A DNA stretch of 5,779 bases from GCA-2732805 sp964516605 (GTDB taxonomy: Bacteria; Pseudomonadota; Gammaproteobacteria; Coxiellales; Coxiellaceae), in the NCBI GenBank assembly GCA_964516605.1, contig CAZFAA010000096.1:1-5779 (forward strand), written 5' to 3'. Numbering within the stretch: the stretch's first letter is position 1; the number at the start of each line of letters is the position of its first letter. The position numbers were made by a program, and so were the translations under genes. Under the pieces are notes generated by a model. That model worked only from the letters and a program-made list of their open reading frames with translations, was not told where the DNA came from and made no database searches. Below, in pieces: positions 1-5,779 of this stretch.

Positions 1-1706
1 ATGATGTTGCTTGTTACGTCTCGATCTATTATTTTCTTCATGATCACGTCTAAAAGCTCAAAGCATTCCAGGACATCACTCTGGAGCTCCTTACCAGATT
101 TTGAGGGATCCATCGCAATGAGCGTGTTCACAAGCAGCTCCACAGCGTCTTTGATATCTGGTGGTAAAAAATCTTCTAATACATTAAAATTTTCGCCTAC
201 ATAGAGAAGATGAACTGTTTTGTGTGGATCAGGTACCGGATGATGCTCGTACGACACAACGAGAGTATCATCAGTTATTTTTTCCCATATAAAAAGACAG
301 GTCTTAGGAAATTGCTTATTCAAATAGGACTGTAGCTGCTCTCTAGAGCCGTCTGCAGTATCTACATTAGCTTGAGAGTTATTTACACTAGCAAATAACT
401 CTCCCAATTTGGGTATTTCAAGACCACTAGCAGTTACTGGTTTTTCACGAAAATGACGTTCATCACCTGCGCAAAAACCAGTGAGTGATGTGCACCGTAT
501 AACTTTTAATATTTTTTGCCTATATTCATTTGCTTTGCTATGGAGTTGAGGATAATCAGGTTGCTCAACCACTGCTCTTGCAAGATCCTTAAGAATTGCT
601 GAATCTTCTTGCTGCATCACTCCATCTTTCAGTAGGAAAATTTGCTTTATATCGCGGAATTTAATTTTACCTGGCTCTAAGGGAAAAGTTAGCGGCATTG
701 GTCGTAGCGTTAGCTTTTCTTGATTTTCAAAAGTGATGGAGATGGGTTGATAAGACGACATCGCCCCCTCAAGCACTGCTTGGCTTACCTGTTCATGAGA
801 TTGCGAAATTGCAGCAGCAACACCGACATGTGTTCCGCTTGCACCAGCAGCCCTCCAATTAGGATTAAAAGAAAGAAACTCATTCAGTCTGGGATTTTGA
901 AGTCTAACATTAATTTCTTTTGGCATGAAAACTATTATAGTCATCCCCCCCCGACTTAACTTCTCAACACCGTAAGCTTCTGCAACGCTCAGACCAGATT
1001 TCTCTTTTGATAAACACACAAATTGCGTGACGAAAGGAACCTGGCTAATTTTGTTTGCAACATTTAGCCCTGCCCTTGCCGCCATGTTTTTTAGAAGCGC
1101 CAATTCTTCCTCTGAAAATGTAAATTCTCCTACAGATTCTACCGTTAGTGCTTTTATTTTTTGAAAAAGTGGACTAGAGACCCACTCTTGTTCTTTGATT
1201 TCTTGAAGTACTTTTAAATCATCCACACCAAAATCAGCCAGAACATGTTTTACGCCCATATTCATGCCATCGACTCGGCACTTCTTGTCACCTTTTTTAA
1301 CCTCAATACAATTTTGACCAGGTCCGAGCACCAGATTCTGACACCCAATTAAATCTTCCTTTTCACCCGACATAACATTAGGTAGTGATTCACCTCCAGA
1401 ACCGCATAAAATTTTGGCAAAACAGCTAAAATTAGGGTAACAGTTTTTAGGTAGCTCCCCTTTAATTACTGGTATTTCAAGAGAGAATTTCAGAAAAAAA
1501 GCTTGACCTGGCTTTACATGCACTGTTATTTCACCATTCTCATTAGAGATTGGTAAGAGGCCTTGACTGGCTGGTGGTGACTGCATTCCAGTAGTTAGAG
1601 TAGGCAGCTTTTCAGCTCCATGGATTTCAATAGTAAGTCTTGCTTCTACTTCTATTTCTATGTTGCCAGTATTAGATACGTATGTTTTTTTAAAATTCAT
1701 TACCAT
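1..1706 (-). CDS. Large unrecognised protein, partial (3' end outside window)
   Basis: An uninterrupted frame runs from ATG at 1706 to the left edge: 568 codons with no stop, so the true C-terminus is missing. An in-frame stop (TGA, complement of 1746-1748) limits the start. A second ATG two codons later (1700) is also possible. A weak GGGTG lies about 7 nt before the first. I do not recognise the family. There is no signal peptide or obvious membrane segment. Residues 1-80 look beta-rich. Six cysteines (89, 95, 101, 122, 133, 143) cluster next. Residues about 150-400 look mixed and more helical. Residues 360-512 faintly resemble an OTU cysteine-protease layout (KDG at 360, YRQKI at 395, KTVHLLY then NFNVL at 496-510), but no Cys follows the DG and Asn stands where the His would be, so activity is doubtful. 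Five hand-counted 60-base blocks average about 40% GC, against about 45% for six blocks in the fab genes. The gene may be an accessory insertion or a secreted effector; this is inference only. Confidence 0.85.
   Translation of the reverse strand, partial: MVMNFKKTYVSNTGNIEIEVEARLTIEIHGAEKLPTLTTGMQSPPASQGLLPISNENGEITVHVKPGQAFFLKFSLEIPVIKGELPKNCYPNFSCFAKILCGSGGESLPNVMSGEKEDLIGCQNLVLGPGQNCIEVKKGDKKCRVDGMNMGVKHVLADFGVDDLKVLQEIKEQEWVSSPLFQKIKALTVESVGEFTFSEEELALLKNMAARAGLNVANKISQVPFVTQFVCLSKEKSGLSVAEAYGVEKLSRGGMTIIVFMPKEINVRLQNPRLNEFLSFNPNWRAAGASGTHVGVAAAISQSHEQVSQAVLEGAMSSYQPISITFENQEKLTLRPMPLTFPLEPGKIKFRDIKQIFLLKDGVMQQEDSAILKDLARAVVEQPDYPQLHSKANEYRQKILKVIRCTSLTGFCAGDERHFREKPVTASGLEIPKLGELFASVNNSQANVDTADGSREQLQSYLNKQFPKTCLFIWEKITDDTLVVSYEHHPVPDPHKTVHLLYVGENFNVLEDFLPPDIKDAVELLVNTLIAMDPSKSGKELQSDVLECFELLDVIMKKIIDRDVTSNI
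945..952 (-). repeat. 8-G homopolymer tract inside the unknown gene
   Basis: Eight consecutive C on the plus strand read as eight G in the coding strand, at codons 252-254 (Arg-Gly-Gly). With eight G the frame stays open on both sides. Losing one G puts TGA directly after the tract. Gaining one G reaches TAA about a dozen codons later. The tract is therefore a candidate slippage or phase-variation site, though eight G is at the short end for that. Confidence 0.7.
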
Positions 1707-1957
1707 GTCACTGCACCCAAAAATAAAATATCCGGCAGTAATGTATCACGTTTATTGTATTAAATCACCACTGCCGCACAGGAATTCCAGCTCGAGAATT
1801 CCTGATGATTCACAAAATAAAACCTGCTTTATCTTGAGTTATTTTGGAGTCTGTGAGAGATCGTCATCACTGAACCCACCCTGATTGGATGGACACCTAT
1901 GTTACCGAAAATTAAAAAGAAATGAGTAGGCACCTTGGGAGTTACAAAATTCGCATG
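1707..1957. other. Non-coding gap between fabD and the unknown gene
   Basis: These 251 bp separate the fabD stop from the next same-strand start, in contrast to gaps of 9-33 nt inside the operon. I see no convincing coding sequence and no hairpin followed by a T-run that would serve as a clear fabD terminator. On the minus strand TTTCTTTTTAATTTT follows about 40 nt after the fabD stop but without a good stem. A TACAAT (complement of 1754-1759) could be a -10 box for the unknown gene, but no good -35 lies 17 bp upstream, so that promoter is not called. The palindromic repeat at 1779-1804 is the main structure. Confidence 0.6.
1779..1804. repeat. Palindromic repeat, copy 1 (downstream of fabD)
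   Basis: A perfect 9-bp inverted repeat (CAGGAATTC at 1779-1787, GAATTCCTG at 1796-1804) surrounds an 8-nt loop. The first 24 bases match 5667-5690 at 20 positions, mismatches falling only in the centre. An outer AATCA/TGATT pair (1763-1767, 1806-1810) could extend the fold with a large asymmetric bulge. No T-run follows on either strand, so it does not look like a standard intrinsic terminator. It is probably a REP-like dispersed element. Confidence 0.6.
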
Positions 1958-2875
1958 TTAATGATGCATGAGATTCAACGTTACATTACCAACAGTCAAC
2001 TCTTTAGAAATACGTTTTATCAAACCTTGCAATACATTACCCGGGCCGCACTCCACAATATCAATAATACCCTGCTGCTGTATCGCCTGCACACTTTCTA
2101 CAAAACGTACTGGACAAACCAATTGCGCGACTAAATTGTGACGAATAATCACAGGATCCATGTGAATTGCAGCGTCGACATTTTGAATCACAGCAATGGC
2201 CGGCACGGCAATTTCAATGTGTGCGAGCAATGCTTCGAGCTGTGCTGCGGCGGGCTGCATTAAAGCGCAATGTGATGGCACGCTCACCGGCAACACTTTT
2301 GCCAGCTTAGCACCATCTTGTTTGGCCAGTTGCACAGCACGCTCCACAGCGGCTGTTTGTCCGGCTATCACAACTTGCCCGAGTGAATTAAAATTCGCAG
2401 GTGCTACGACCTCACCTTGAGCGGCACGTGCGCACAGCGCGCTTACTGAATCATCTGTTAAACCCACGATCGCCGCCATAGCACCTTCCCCTACTGGCAC
2501 CGCCTCCTGCATGAAACGTCCACGCGCTGCAACCAACTTCACAGCCGTCACATAATCCATAGCACCAGCACACACAAATGCTGCAAATTCACCGAGACTA
2601 TGCCCAACCAATACGCTGGGCCTGGTATCCTGCGTAGCGCAAAAAACACGCCATAATGCTACATCAGCAGCCAACAAAGCCGGTTGTGTGTATTCAGTTT
2701 TATGCAATATTTCTGCAGGACCTTCGCACACTAATTTCCACAAATCATAACCCAGCACCTCACTAGCCTGTGCAAACGTTTCCACAATCAGCGGATAATC
2801 AGCCGCTAGATCACTGAGCATACCCACTGACTGCGAACCCTGGCCTGGAAATACAAACGCAAATTTTTTTGGCAT
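1958..2875 (-). CDS. fabD: Malonyl-CoA:ACP transacylase
   Basis: FabD moves malonyl from CoA to the phosphopantetheine arm of acyl carrier protein, supplying the extender unit for type II fatty-acid synthesis in the cytoplasm. The 305-residue length is normal for the family. The N-terminal FVFPGQGSQ motif (7-15), the nucleophile elbow GHSLGE with Ser93, the malonyl-carboxylate Arg118 and catalytic His202 (in PSHCALM) are all present, as are NSLGQVVIAG near 163 and ECGPGNVL near the C-terminus. The start is ATG with AAGGAG 5 nt upstream. The 9-nt gap to fabH and a Shine-Dalgarno overlapping the fabH stop suggest translational coupling. Normally fabG and acpP come next; here a 251-bp gap and an unrelated gene follow instead. 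Confidence 0.98.
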   Translation of the reverse strand: MPKKFAFVFPGQGSQSVGMLSDLAADYPLIVETFAQASEVLGYDLWKLVCEGPAEILHKTEYTQPALLAADVALWRVFCATQDTRPSVLVGHSLGEFAAFVCAGAMDYVTAVKLVAARGRFMQEAVPVGEGAMAAIVGLTDDSVSALCARAAQGEVVAPANFNSLGQVVIAGQTAAVERAVQLAKQDGAKLAKVLPVSVPSHCALMQPAAAQLEALLAHIEIAVPAIAVIQNVDAAIHMDPVIIRHNLVAQLVCPVRFVESVQAIQQQGIIDIVECGPGNVLQGLIKRISKELTVGNVTLNLMHH

Positions 2876-2880
2876 ACTGA

Positions 2881-2887
2881 CTCCTTA
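2881..2887 (-). promoter_or_regulatory. fabD ribosome binding site overlapping the fabH stop codon
   Basis: The coding strand reads TAAGGAG: TAA (2885-2887) ends fabH and AAGGAG is the Shine-Dalgarno for fabD, 5 nt before its ATG at 2875. Ribosomes ending fabH sit on the fabD initiation site, so the two enzymes are probably made in a linked ratio. Confidence 0.85.
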
Positions 2888-3844
2888 ATATCTAACTAAC
2901 ACTGAACCCCAAGCAAGACCCGCACCAAATGCTTCCAACATCAGCAATTCACCGCGTTGCACGCGTTGACTTTTGATCGCAACATCCAATGCCAATGGGA
3001 CAGAGGCTGCAGACGTATTACCATGTTCTTCAATGGTTAAAATCACTCGCTCCATGGGCAACTCCAAACGCTTTGCAACCGCTTGAATAATACGCGCATT
3101 GGCCTGATGTGGAATCAACCAATCCACATCAGATTTTTGTAAGCCTGCTTTTTCTAGTGTCTGATCGACAATTTCATTTAATTTATTGACCGCCACTTTA
3201 AAAACTTGACGACCATCCATGTGAATATAATGCGAATCATGATGATCCCAGACGGTATTATTGGCATATAAAAAATCAGCATAACGACCCGCTGCATGCA
3301 AATTCGAAACTAAAATGCCAGGCTCATGACTGGCTTGCAACACAACAGCTCCGGCACCATCACCAAACAACACACACGTACCACGATCCGTCCAATCAAC
3401 ATAAGGCGATAATGAATCAACACCCACAACTAATGCGTTTTTTAACATACCACTTTTAACAAATTGATCCGCAATACAGAGTGCATATACAAAACCGGCA
3501 CATGCAACATTAATATCAAATGCAGGGCAGTCATTATCAATACCCATACGCTGTTGCAATAAACAAGCGGTGCTCGGGAATACTTTATCAGGAGAAGCTG
3601 TAGCTACAATAATCAAACCAACATCACACGGATTCAGACTCGCTGCTTCCAACGCAGCACGTGCCGCTTTTTCTGCCATCGATGCCGTGGTGTCATCGCT
3701 ACCGGTTATAATATGCCGCTCACGAATACCCACACGCTGCATAATCCATTCATCTGTGGTATCGACGATTTTTTCAATATCAGCATTCGTTAAAATTCTT
3801 TCAGGCAAGTAAGAGCCTGTACCCATAATTTTGGAATACGACAT
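2885..3844 (-). CDS. fabH: Beta-ketoacyl-ACP synthase III (KAS III)
   Basis: FabH condenses an acyl-CoA primer, usually acetyl-CoA, with malonyl-ACP to give acetoacetyl-ACP and so starts each fatty-acid chain. The protein has 319 residues, the usual length for this thiolase-fold family. The catalytic triad is complete: Cys115 in VACAGF, His246 in IPHQAN and Asn276 in GNTSAAS. The N-terminal GTGSYLP and DEWI(x)xRxGI segments (8-41) and the GDGAGA loop (161-166) are typical. The start is ATG at 3844 with AAGGAG 8 nt upstream. It lies 33 nt after plsX and 9 nt before fabD, in the standard operon order. Primer preference (straight or branched) cannot be read from the sequence; a straight-chain acetyl primer is expected for a gammaproteobacterium. 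Confidence 0.98.
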   Translation of the reverse strand: MSYSKIMGTGSYLPERILTNADIEKIVDTTDEWIMQRVGIRERHIITGSDDTTASMAEKAARAALEAASLNPCDVGLIIVATASPDKVFPSTACLLQQRMGIDNDCPAFDINVACAGFVYALCIADQFVKSGMLKNALVVGVDSLSPYVDWTDRGTCVLFGDGAGAVVLQASHEPGILVSNLHAAGRYADFLYANNTVWDHHDSHYIHMDGRQVFKVAVNKLNEIVDQTLEKAGLQKSDVDWLIPHQANARIIQAVAKRLELPMERVILTIEEHGNTSAASVPLALDVAIKSQRVQRGELLMLEAFGAGLAWGSVLVRY

Positions 3845-3877
3845 ATATAATGCTCCTTAGCGGTAATTTCTTAAGAA

Positions 3878-4903
3878 TCACGATTCCTTCAGCATACTCG
3901 TGAGTTTACTGCGAATTTGAGACACGACATCATGTTCGACTTCAATCAATACCTCTTCAATCGCTGATTCAAAGGCAAAAATACCGGCACTGCCATGGCT
4001 TTTGACCACAATACCATCCAAACCAATTAATGTCGCACCATTGTGTTTACGTGGATCCACTCGCGCACGCAAGCGACCCAAAATAGGCGCAGATAATTTA
4101 CCAATGATCTTACTATACAAATTATAATGATATGATTCACGCAAGAATTGCGAAATCATTTTAGACATACCCTCACACGCTTTTAAAACGATATTACCGA
4201 CAAATCCATCACATACAATCACATCGACTTTACCAGAAAAAATATCATTTCCTTCAACGTAACCAACATAGTTAATCATCTTCGATTGGCTCAACAGCTC
4301 ACCGACTTGCTTCACCTGCTCGTTCCCTTTTATTTCTTCTGCACCCACATTTAGAAGCGCCACAGATGGATTTTCAATGCCATCTACCGCACAGGCTAAC
4401 ACCGAACCCATAACCGCAAACTGATATAAGCTTTCGACTTTAGAATCGACATTAGCACCCAAATCTAACACACGCACAGCATTACCACGACGTGTTGGAA
4501 ATTGCGTGGTAATAGCAGGGCGATCAATACCGGGTATCATTTTTAATACAAAACGTGCGGTTGCCATTAAGGCGCCTGTATTGCCGGCTGAAACACACGC
4601 ATCAGCCTTACCTTCTTTGACGAGGTTAATCGCAACACGCATAGATGAGTCTTTTTTATTACGCAGCGCCTGTGAAGGCAACTCATCCATTTCCACGACT
4701 TCACTAGCAACTACAACAGACCAACGACCCGCTAATTCATCCGCTTTATAGCGTTCCAGAAATGGCTGCAATACATCAGGCTTGCCAACAAAAATAACAT
4801 TTAGATTAGGGTGTTTTTTTAGGGAATTTAAAGCAGCGGGGACAATAACACGTGGGCCGTGGTCGCCCCCCATTGCATCTATTGATATGACGACAGAGGT
4901 CAT
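3878..4903 (-). CDS. plsX: Phosphate acyltransferase PlsX
   Basis: PlsX converts acyl-ACP and phosphate to acyl-phosphate, the acyl donor for PlsY in glycerol-3-phosphate acylation. It acts at the inner face of the membrane and links fatty-acid synthesis to phospholipid synthesis. With the ATG at 4903 the protein has 341 residues, near the family norm. Characteristic segments are DAMGGDHGP (9-17), SAGNTGALMA (105-114), RPAITTQFPT (128-137), CDGFVGNIVLK (231-241) and GLDGIVVKSHGSA (294-306). A TTG directly upstream (4904-4906) would add one residue. ATG is preferred because it aligns with the family start and is the stronger codon. No strong Shine-Dalgarno is visible: the purine-rich end of rpmF (GAAGAGTAGAG) precedes it and only 11 nt separate the genes, so initiation is probably coupled to rpmF. 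A 10-bp palindrome AGAGCGCTCT (4907-4916) fills this junction. Confidence 0.97.
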   Translation of the reverse strand: MTSVVISIDAMGGDHGPRVIVPAALNSLKKHPNLNVIFVGKPDVLQPFLERYKADELAGRWSVVVASEVVEMDELPSQALRNKKDSSMRVAINLVKEGKADACVSAGNTGALMATARFVLKMIPGIDRPAITTQFPTRRGNAVRVLDLGANVDSKVESLYQFAVMGSVLACAVDGIENPSVALLNVGAEEIKGNEQVKQVGELLSQSKMINYVGYVEGNDIFSGKVDVIVCDGFVGNIVLKACEGMSKMISQFLRESYHYNLYSKIIGKLSAPILGRLRARVDPRKHNGATLIGLDGIVVKSHGSAGIFAFESAIEEVLIEVEHDVVSQIRSKLTSMLKES

Positions 4904-4914
4904 CAAAGAGCGCT

Positions 4915-5112
4915 CTACTCTTCGTCTTCATCGAGGTTGTCAGTTACCGCCACCACTTCACGGCCACGATAATAGCCATCCGCACCAATGTGATGACGAC
5001 GATGTGTTTCACCGGATGTCGGGTCTGTTGAAAGTGTCGCGCCTGTCAGCGCATCATGTGCACGACGCATACCGCGTCTGGAGCGAGTTTTACGATTTTG
5101 TTGTACAGCCAT
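4915..5112 (-). CDS. rpmF: 50S ribosomal protein L32 with acidic C-terminal tail
   Basis: L32 is a small basic protein of the large ribosomal subunit. The first 56 residues follow the gammaproteobacterial pattern closely: MAVQQN, TRSRRGMRRAHDAL, a TSGE turn and HRRHHIGADGYYRGR. It lacks the four-cysteine zinc ribbon found in some other bacterial L32 proteins. At 65 residues it is about eight longer than the 57-residue E. coli protein. The extra part (57-65) carries six acidic residues in nine, odd for an RNA-binding protein. The start is ATG at 5112 with GAGG 8 nt upstream, 30 nt after yceD. Placement between yceD and plsX is the conserved arrangement. Confidence 0.97.
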   Translation of the reverse strand: MAVQQNRKTRSRRGMRRAHDALTGATLSTDPTSGETHRRHHIGADGYYRGREVVAVTDNLDEDEE

Positions 5113-5142
5113 TATATTTACCTCAAGATCAAAAGATGCCCG

Positions 5143-5586
5143 CTAGTTTAACAAGTCGTTCGACAAATTAACAGGACATTGCATCATATCATGACGTGGA
5201 ATCATGGGGATAGCTAATAACAGCTCCTCTTCAACCACATCCGCCAAAGAAATCATACCTTCCACAGCCACTAAGGGCTCGTAGCGTTCTGGCAAATCAT
5301 CTGCCAAACGATCATCAACAATCACACACAACGAAGATTCCAACGCTAACGGAAAATCCATACGTTGTGCACACCGCTGACACAACACTTTCAAACAAGT
5401 ATTCAGTACGCAGCGCACAATGCAGCGTCCACTTTCATCCTGATTGAAACTCAATTGATACGTAATGGGCGAAGACCCACAAAGCTGCACTGCTAAACGC
5501 GGCAGCTGTTCGCTCTCTACAACACCCTCAAACACACGTTGCTGCGCCAAACACTCCATCGGATCAACAAGTTGCGGCAACGCCAT
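5143..5586 (-). CDS. yceD: YceD/DUF177 family protein
   Basis: This is the DUF177 protein that precedes rpmF in many bacteria. In plants and E. coli it has been tied to 23S rRNA accumulation or processing; the exact mechanism is not established. The 147-residue product keeps the N-terminal DP segment (8-9), the CQRC pair (69-72), the YEPL acidic stretch, and the VVEEELLLAIPMIPRHD block followed by a Cys, all of which match E. coli YceD. It is shorter than the roughly 170-residue E. coli protein and ends soon after that Cys, without the usual NPFAxLxxLK tail. The start is ATG at 5586; AAGG lies about 10 nt upstream across a T-run, a weak site. It is the first gene of the operon, about 28 nt below a strong promoter. 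Confidence 0.93.
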   Translation of the reverse strand: MALPQLVDPMECLAQQRVFEGVVESEQLPRLAVQLCGSSPITYQLSFNQDESGRCIVRCVLNTCLKVLCQRCAQRMDFPLALESSLCVIVDDRLADDLPERYEPLVAVEGMISLADVVEEELLLAIPMIPRHDMMQCPVNLSNDLLN

Positions 5587-5620
5587 GGCAAAAAAACCTT
5601 ATTTGTCAAAAGAGTGCGCC

Positions 5621-5649
5621 ATATTAGCGAGATTGCTATGAGGTGTCAA
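5621..5649 (-). promoter_or_regulatory. Sigma70-type promoter for the yceD-rpmF-plsX-fabH-fabD operon
   Basis: On the minus strand a perfect TTGACA (-35, complement of 5644-5649) is followed after exactly 17 bp by TAATAT (-10, complement of 5621-5626), one base from consensus. Transcription would start near 5613-5615, leaving a leader of about 28 nt. The bases just after the -10 are GC-rich (GGCGC), the kind of discriminator seen at promoters under stringent (ppGpp/DksA) control. That would fit a cluster joining a ribosomal protein to lipid synthesis, but the regulation is inference. Confidence 0.85.
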
Positions 5650-5660
5650 TTAGCAATTAG
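5647..5660. repeat. Tandem 7-bp repeat overlapping the -35 box
   Basis: CAATTAG occurs twice head to tail (5647-5653, 5654-5660). The first copy covers half of the -35 hexamer and the second lies just upstream. It could be a regulator-binding site or simply AT-rich upstream promoter sequence; no known operator is recognised. Confidence 0.4.
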
Positions 5661-5666
5661 AAAGCT

Positions 5667-5690
5667 CAGGAATTCCCGCCCAGGAATTCC
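5667..5690. repeat. Palindromic repeat, copy 2 (upstream of the operon promoter)
   Basis: CAGGAATTCC occurs twice (5667-5676, 5681-5690) with a CGCC spacer. Because GGAATTCC is itself a palindrome, the unit is both a direct and an inverted repeat. It matches 20 of 24 bases of copy 1 at 1779-1802, so related elements sit on both sides of the five-gene operon. Confidence 0.6.
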
Positions 5691-5712
5691 GATCTCCACC
5701 CGATGGGAGATT

Positions 5713-5746
5713 ATTAAGAGGGAGAAGCGGGATTCTCCCTCTTAAT
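5713..5746. repeat. Perfect 14-bp inverted repeat
   Basis: ATTAAGAGGGAGAA (5713-5726) pairs perfectly with TTCTCCCTCTTAAT (5733-5746) around a 6-nt GCGGGA loop. Neither strand has a proper T-run after the stem, although the minus strand continues with AATCTC. It could stop transcription entering from the right, but an element of a mobile palindromic repeat fits equally well. Confidence 0.65.
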
Positions 5747-5777
5747 CGCCCTGCACACACTTGCTTTGTGCGGGGCG
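5747..5777. repeat. 11-bp inverted repeat next to the 14-bp hairpin
   Basis: CGCCCTGCACA (5747-5757) pairs with TGTGCGGGGCG (5767-5777) with one T:G wobble and a 9-nt loop. It directly abuts the preceding hairpin with no base between them, and reaches almost to the window edge, so the element may continue outside. Confidence 0.55.
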
Positions 5778-5779
5778 TC

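Noticed and set aside
1660..1884. 74-residue plus-strand open frame across the fabD-unknown gene gap
   Set aside because: It overlaps the start of the minus-strand gene and the palindromic repeat, has no Shine-Dalgarno of note and no recognisable features.
4904..4906. TTG start for plsX
   Set aside because: The adjacent ATG fits the family N-terminus better and is a stronger start codon.
4782..5171. 129-residue plus-strand open frame
   Set aside because: It runs antisense through the start of plsX, all of rpmF and the end of yceD, which are well-supported genes; its product resembles nothing known and it is a shadow frame.
5604..5609. Second TTGACA on the minus strand
   Set aside because: It lies 18 nt before the yceD start with no -10 box in the remaining space, so it is inside the leader and not a promoter.
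5713..5746. Intrinsic terminator
   Set aside because: The stem is strong but neither strand has a run of T after it; described as an inverted repeat instead.
5650..5778. Minus-strand frame of 42 codons open to the right edge, possible 3' end of an upstream gene
   Set aside because: It is made almost wholly of the hairpin repeats and overlaps the -35 region; repeat DNA often stays open by chance. Sequence to the right would decide.

Overview
This window carries the first part of a bacterial fatty-acid and phospholipid gene cluster, all on the minus strand. In transcription order (right to left) it holds yceD (DUF177), rpmF (ribosomal protein L32), plsX, fabH and fabD. This order is the classic gammaproteobacterial one. 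The proteins read like gammaproteobacterial versions: L32 begins MAVQQN and YceD keeps its CxxC pair. A relative of Legionellales or another AT-leaning gammaproteobacterium is plausible, but the genus cannot be fixed from this sequence.

Right edge (5587-5779): a near-consensus sigma70 promoter (TTGACA, 17 bp, TAATAT) points into yceD. Upstream of it lies a run of four adjacent inverted repeats (5667-5777). Middle (1958-5586): five tightly spaced genes with gaps of 9 to 33 nt, apparently one transcription unit. They link ribosome assembly (L32; YceD probably 23S-rRNA related) to making acyl-phosphate for phospholipids (PlsX) and starting fatty-acid synthesis (FabD makes malonyl-ACP, FabH performs the first condensation). 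fabG, acpP and fabF, which usually follow fabD, are not next to it here.

Left (1-1957): fabD is followed by 251 bp of non-coding DNA. This contains a palindromic repeat that matches 20 of 24 bases of one copy upstream of the operon. After it comes a large AT-richer open frame that leaves the window after 568 codons. I do not recognise its product. It has an N-terminal cluster of six cysteines, an 8-G tract whose slippage would cut the protein off at once, and a faint, unproven OTU-protease-like pattern near its end. This gene and the repeats around the operon are the novel part of the window; the rest is conserved housekeeping.
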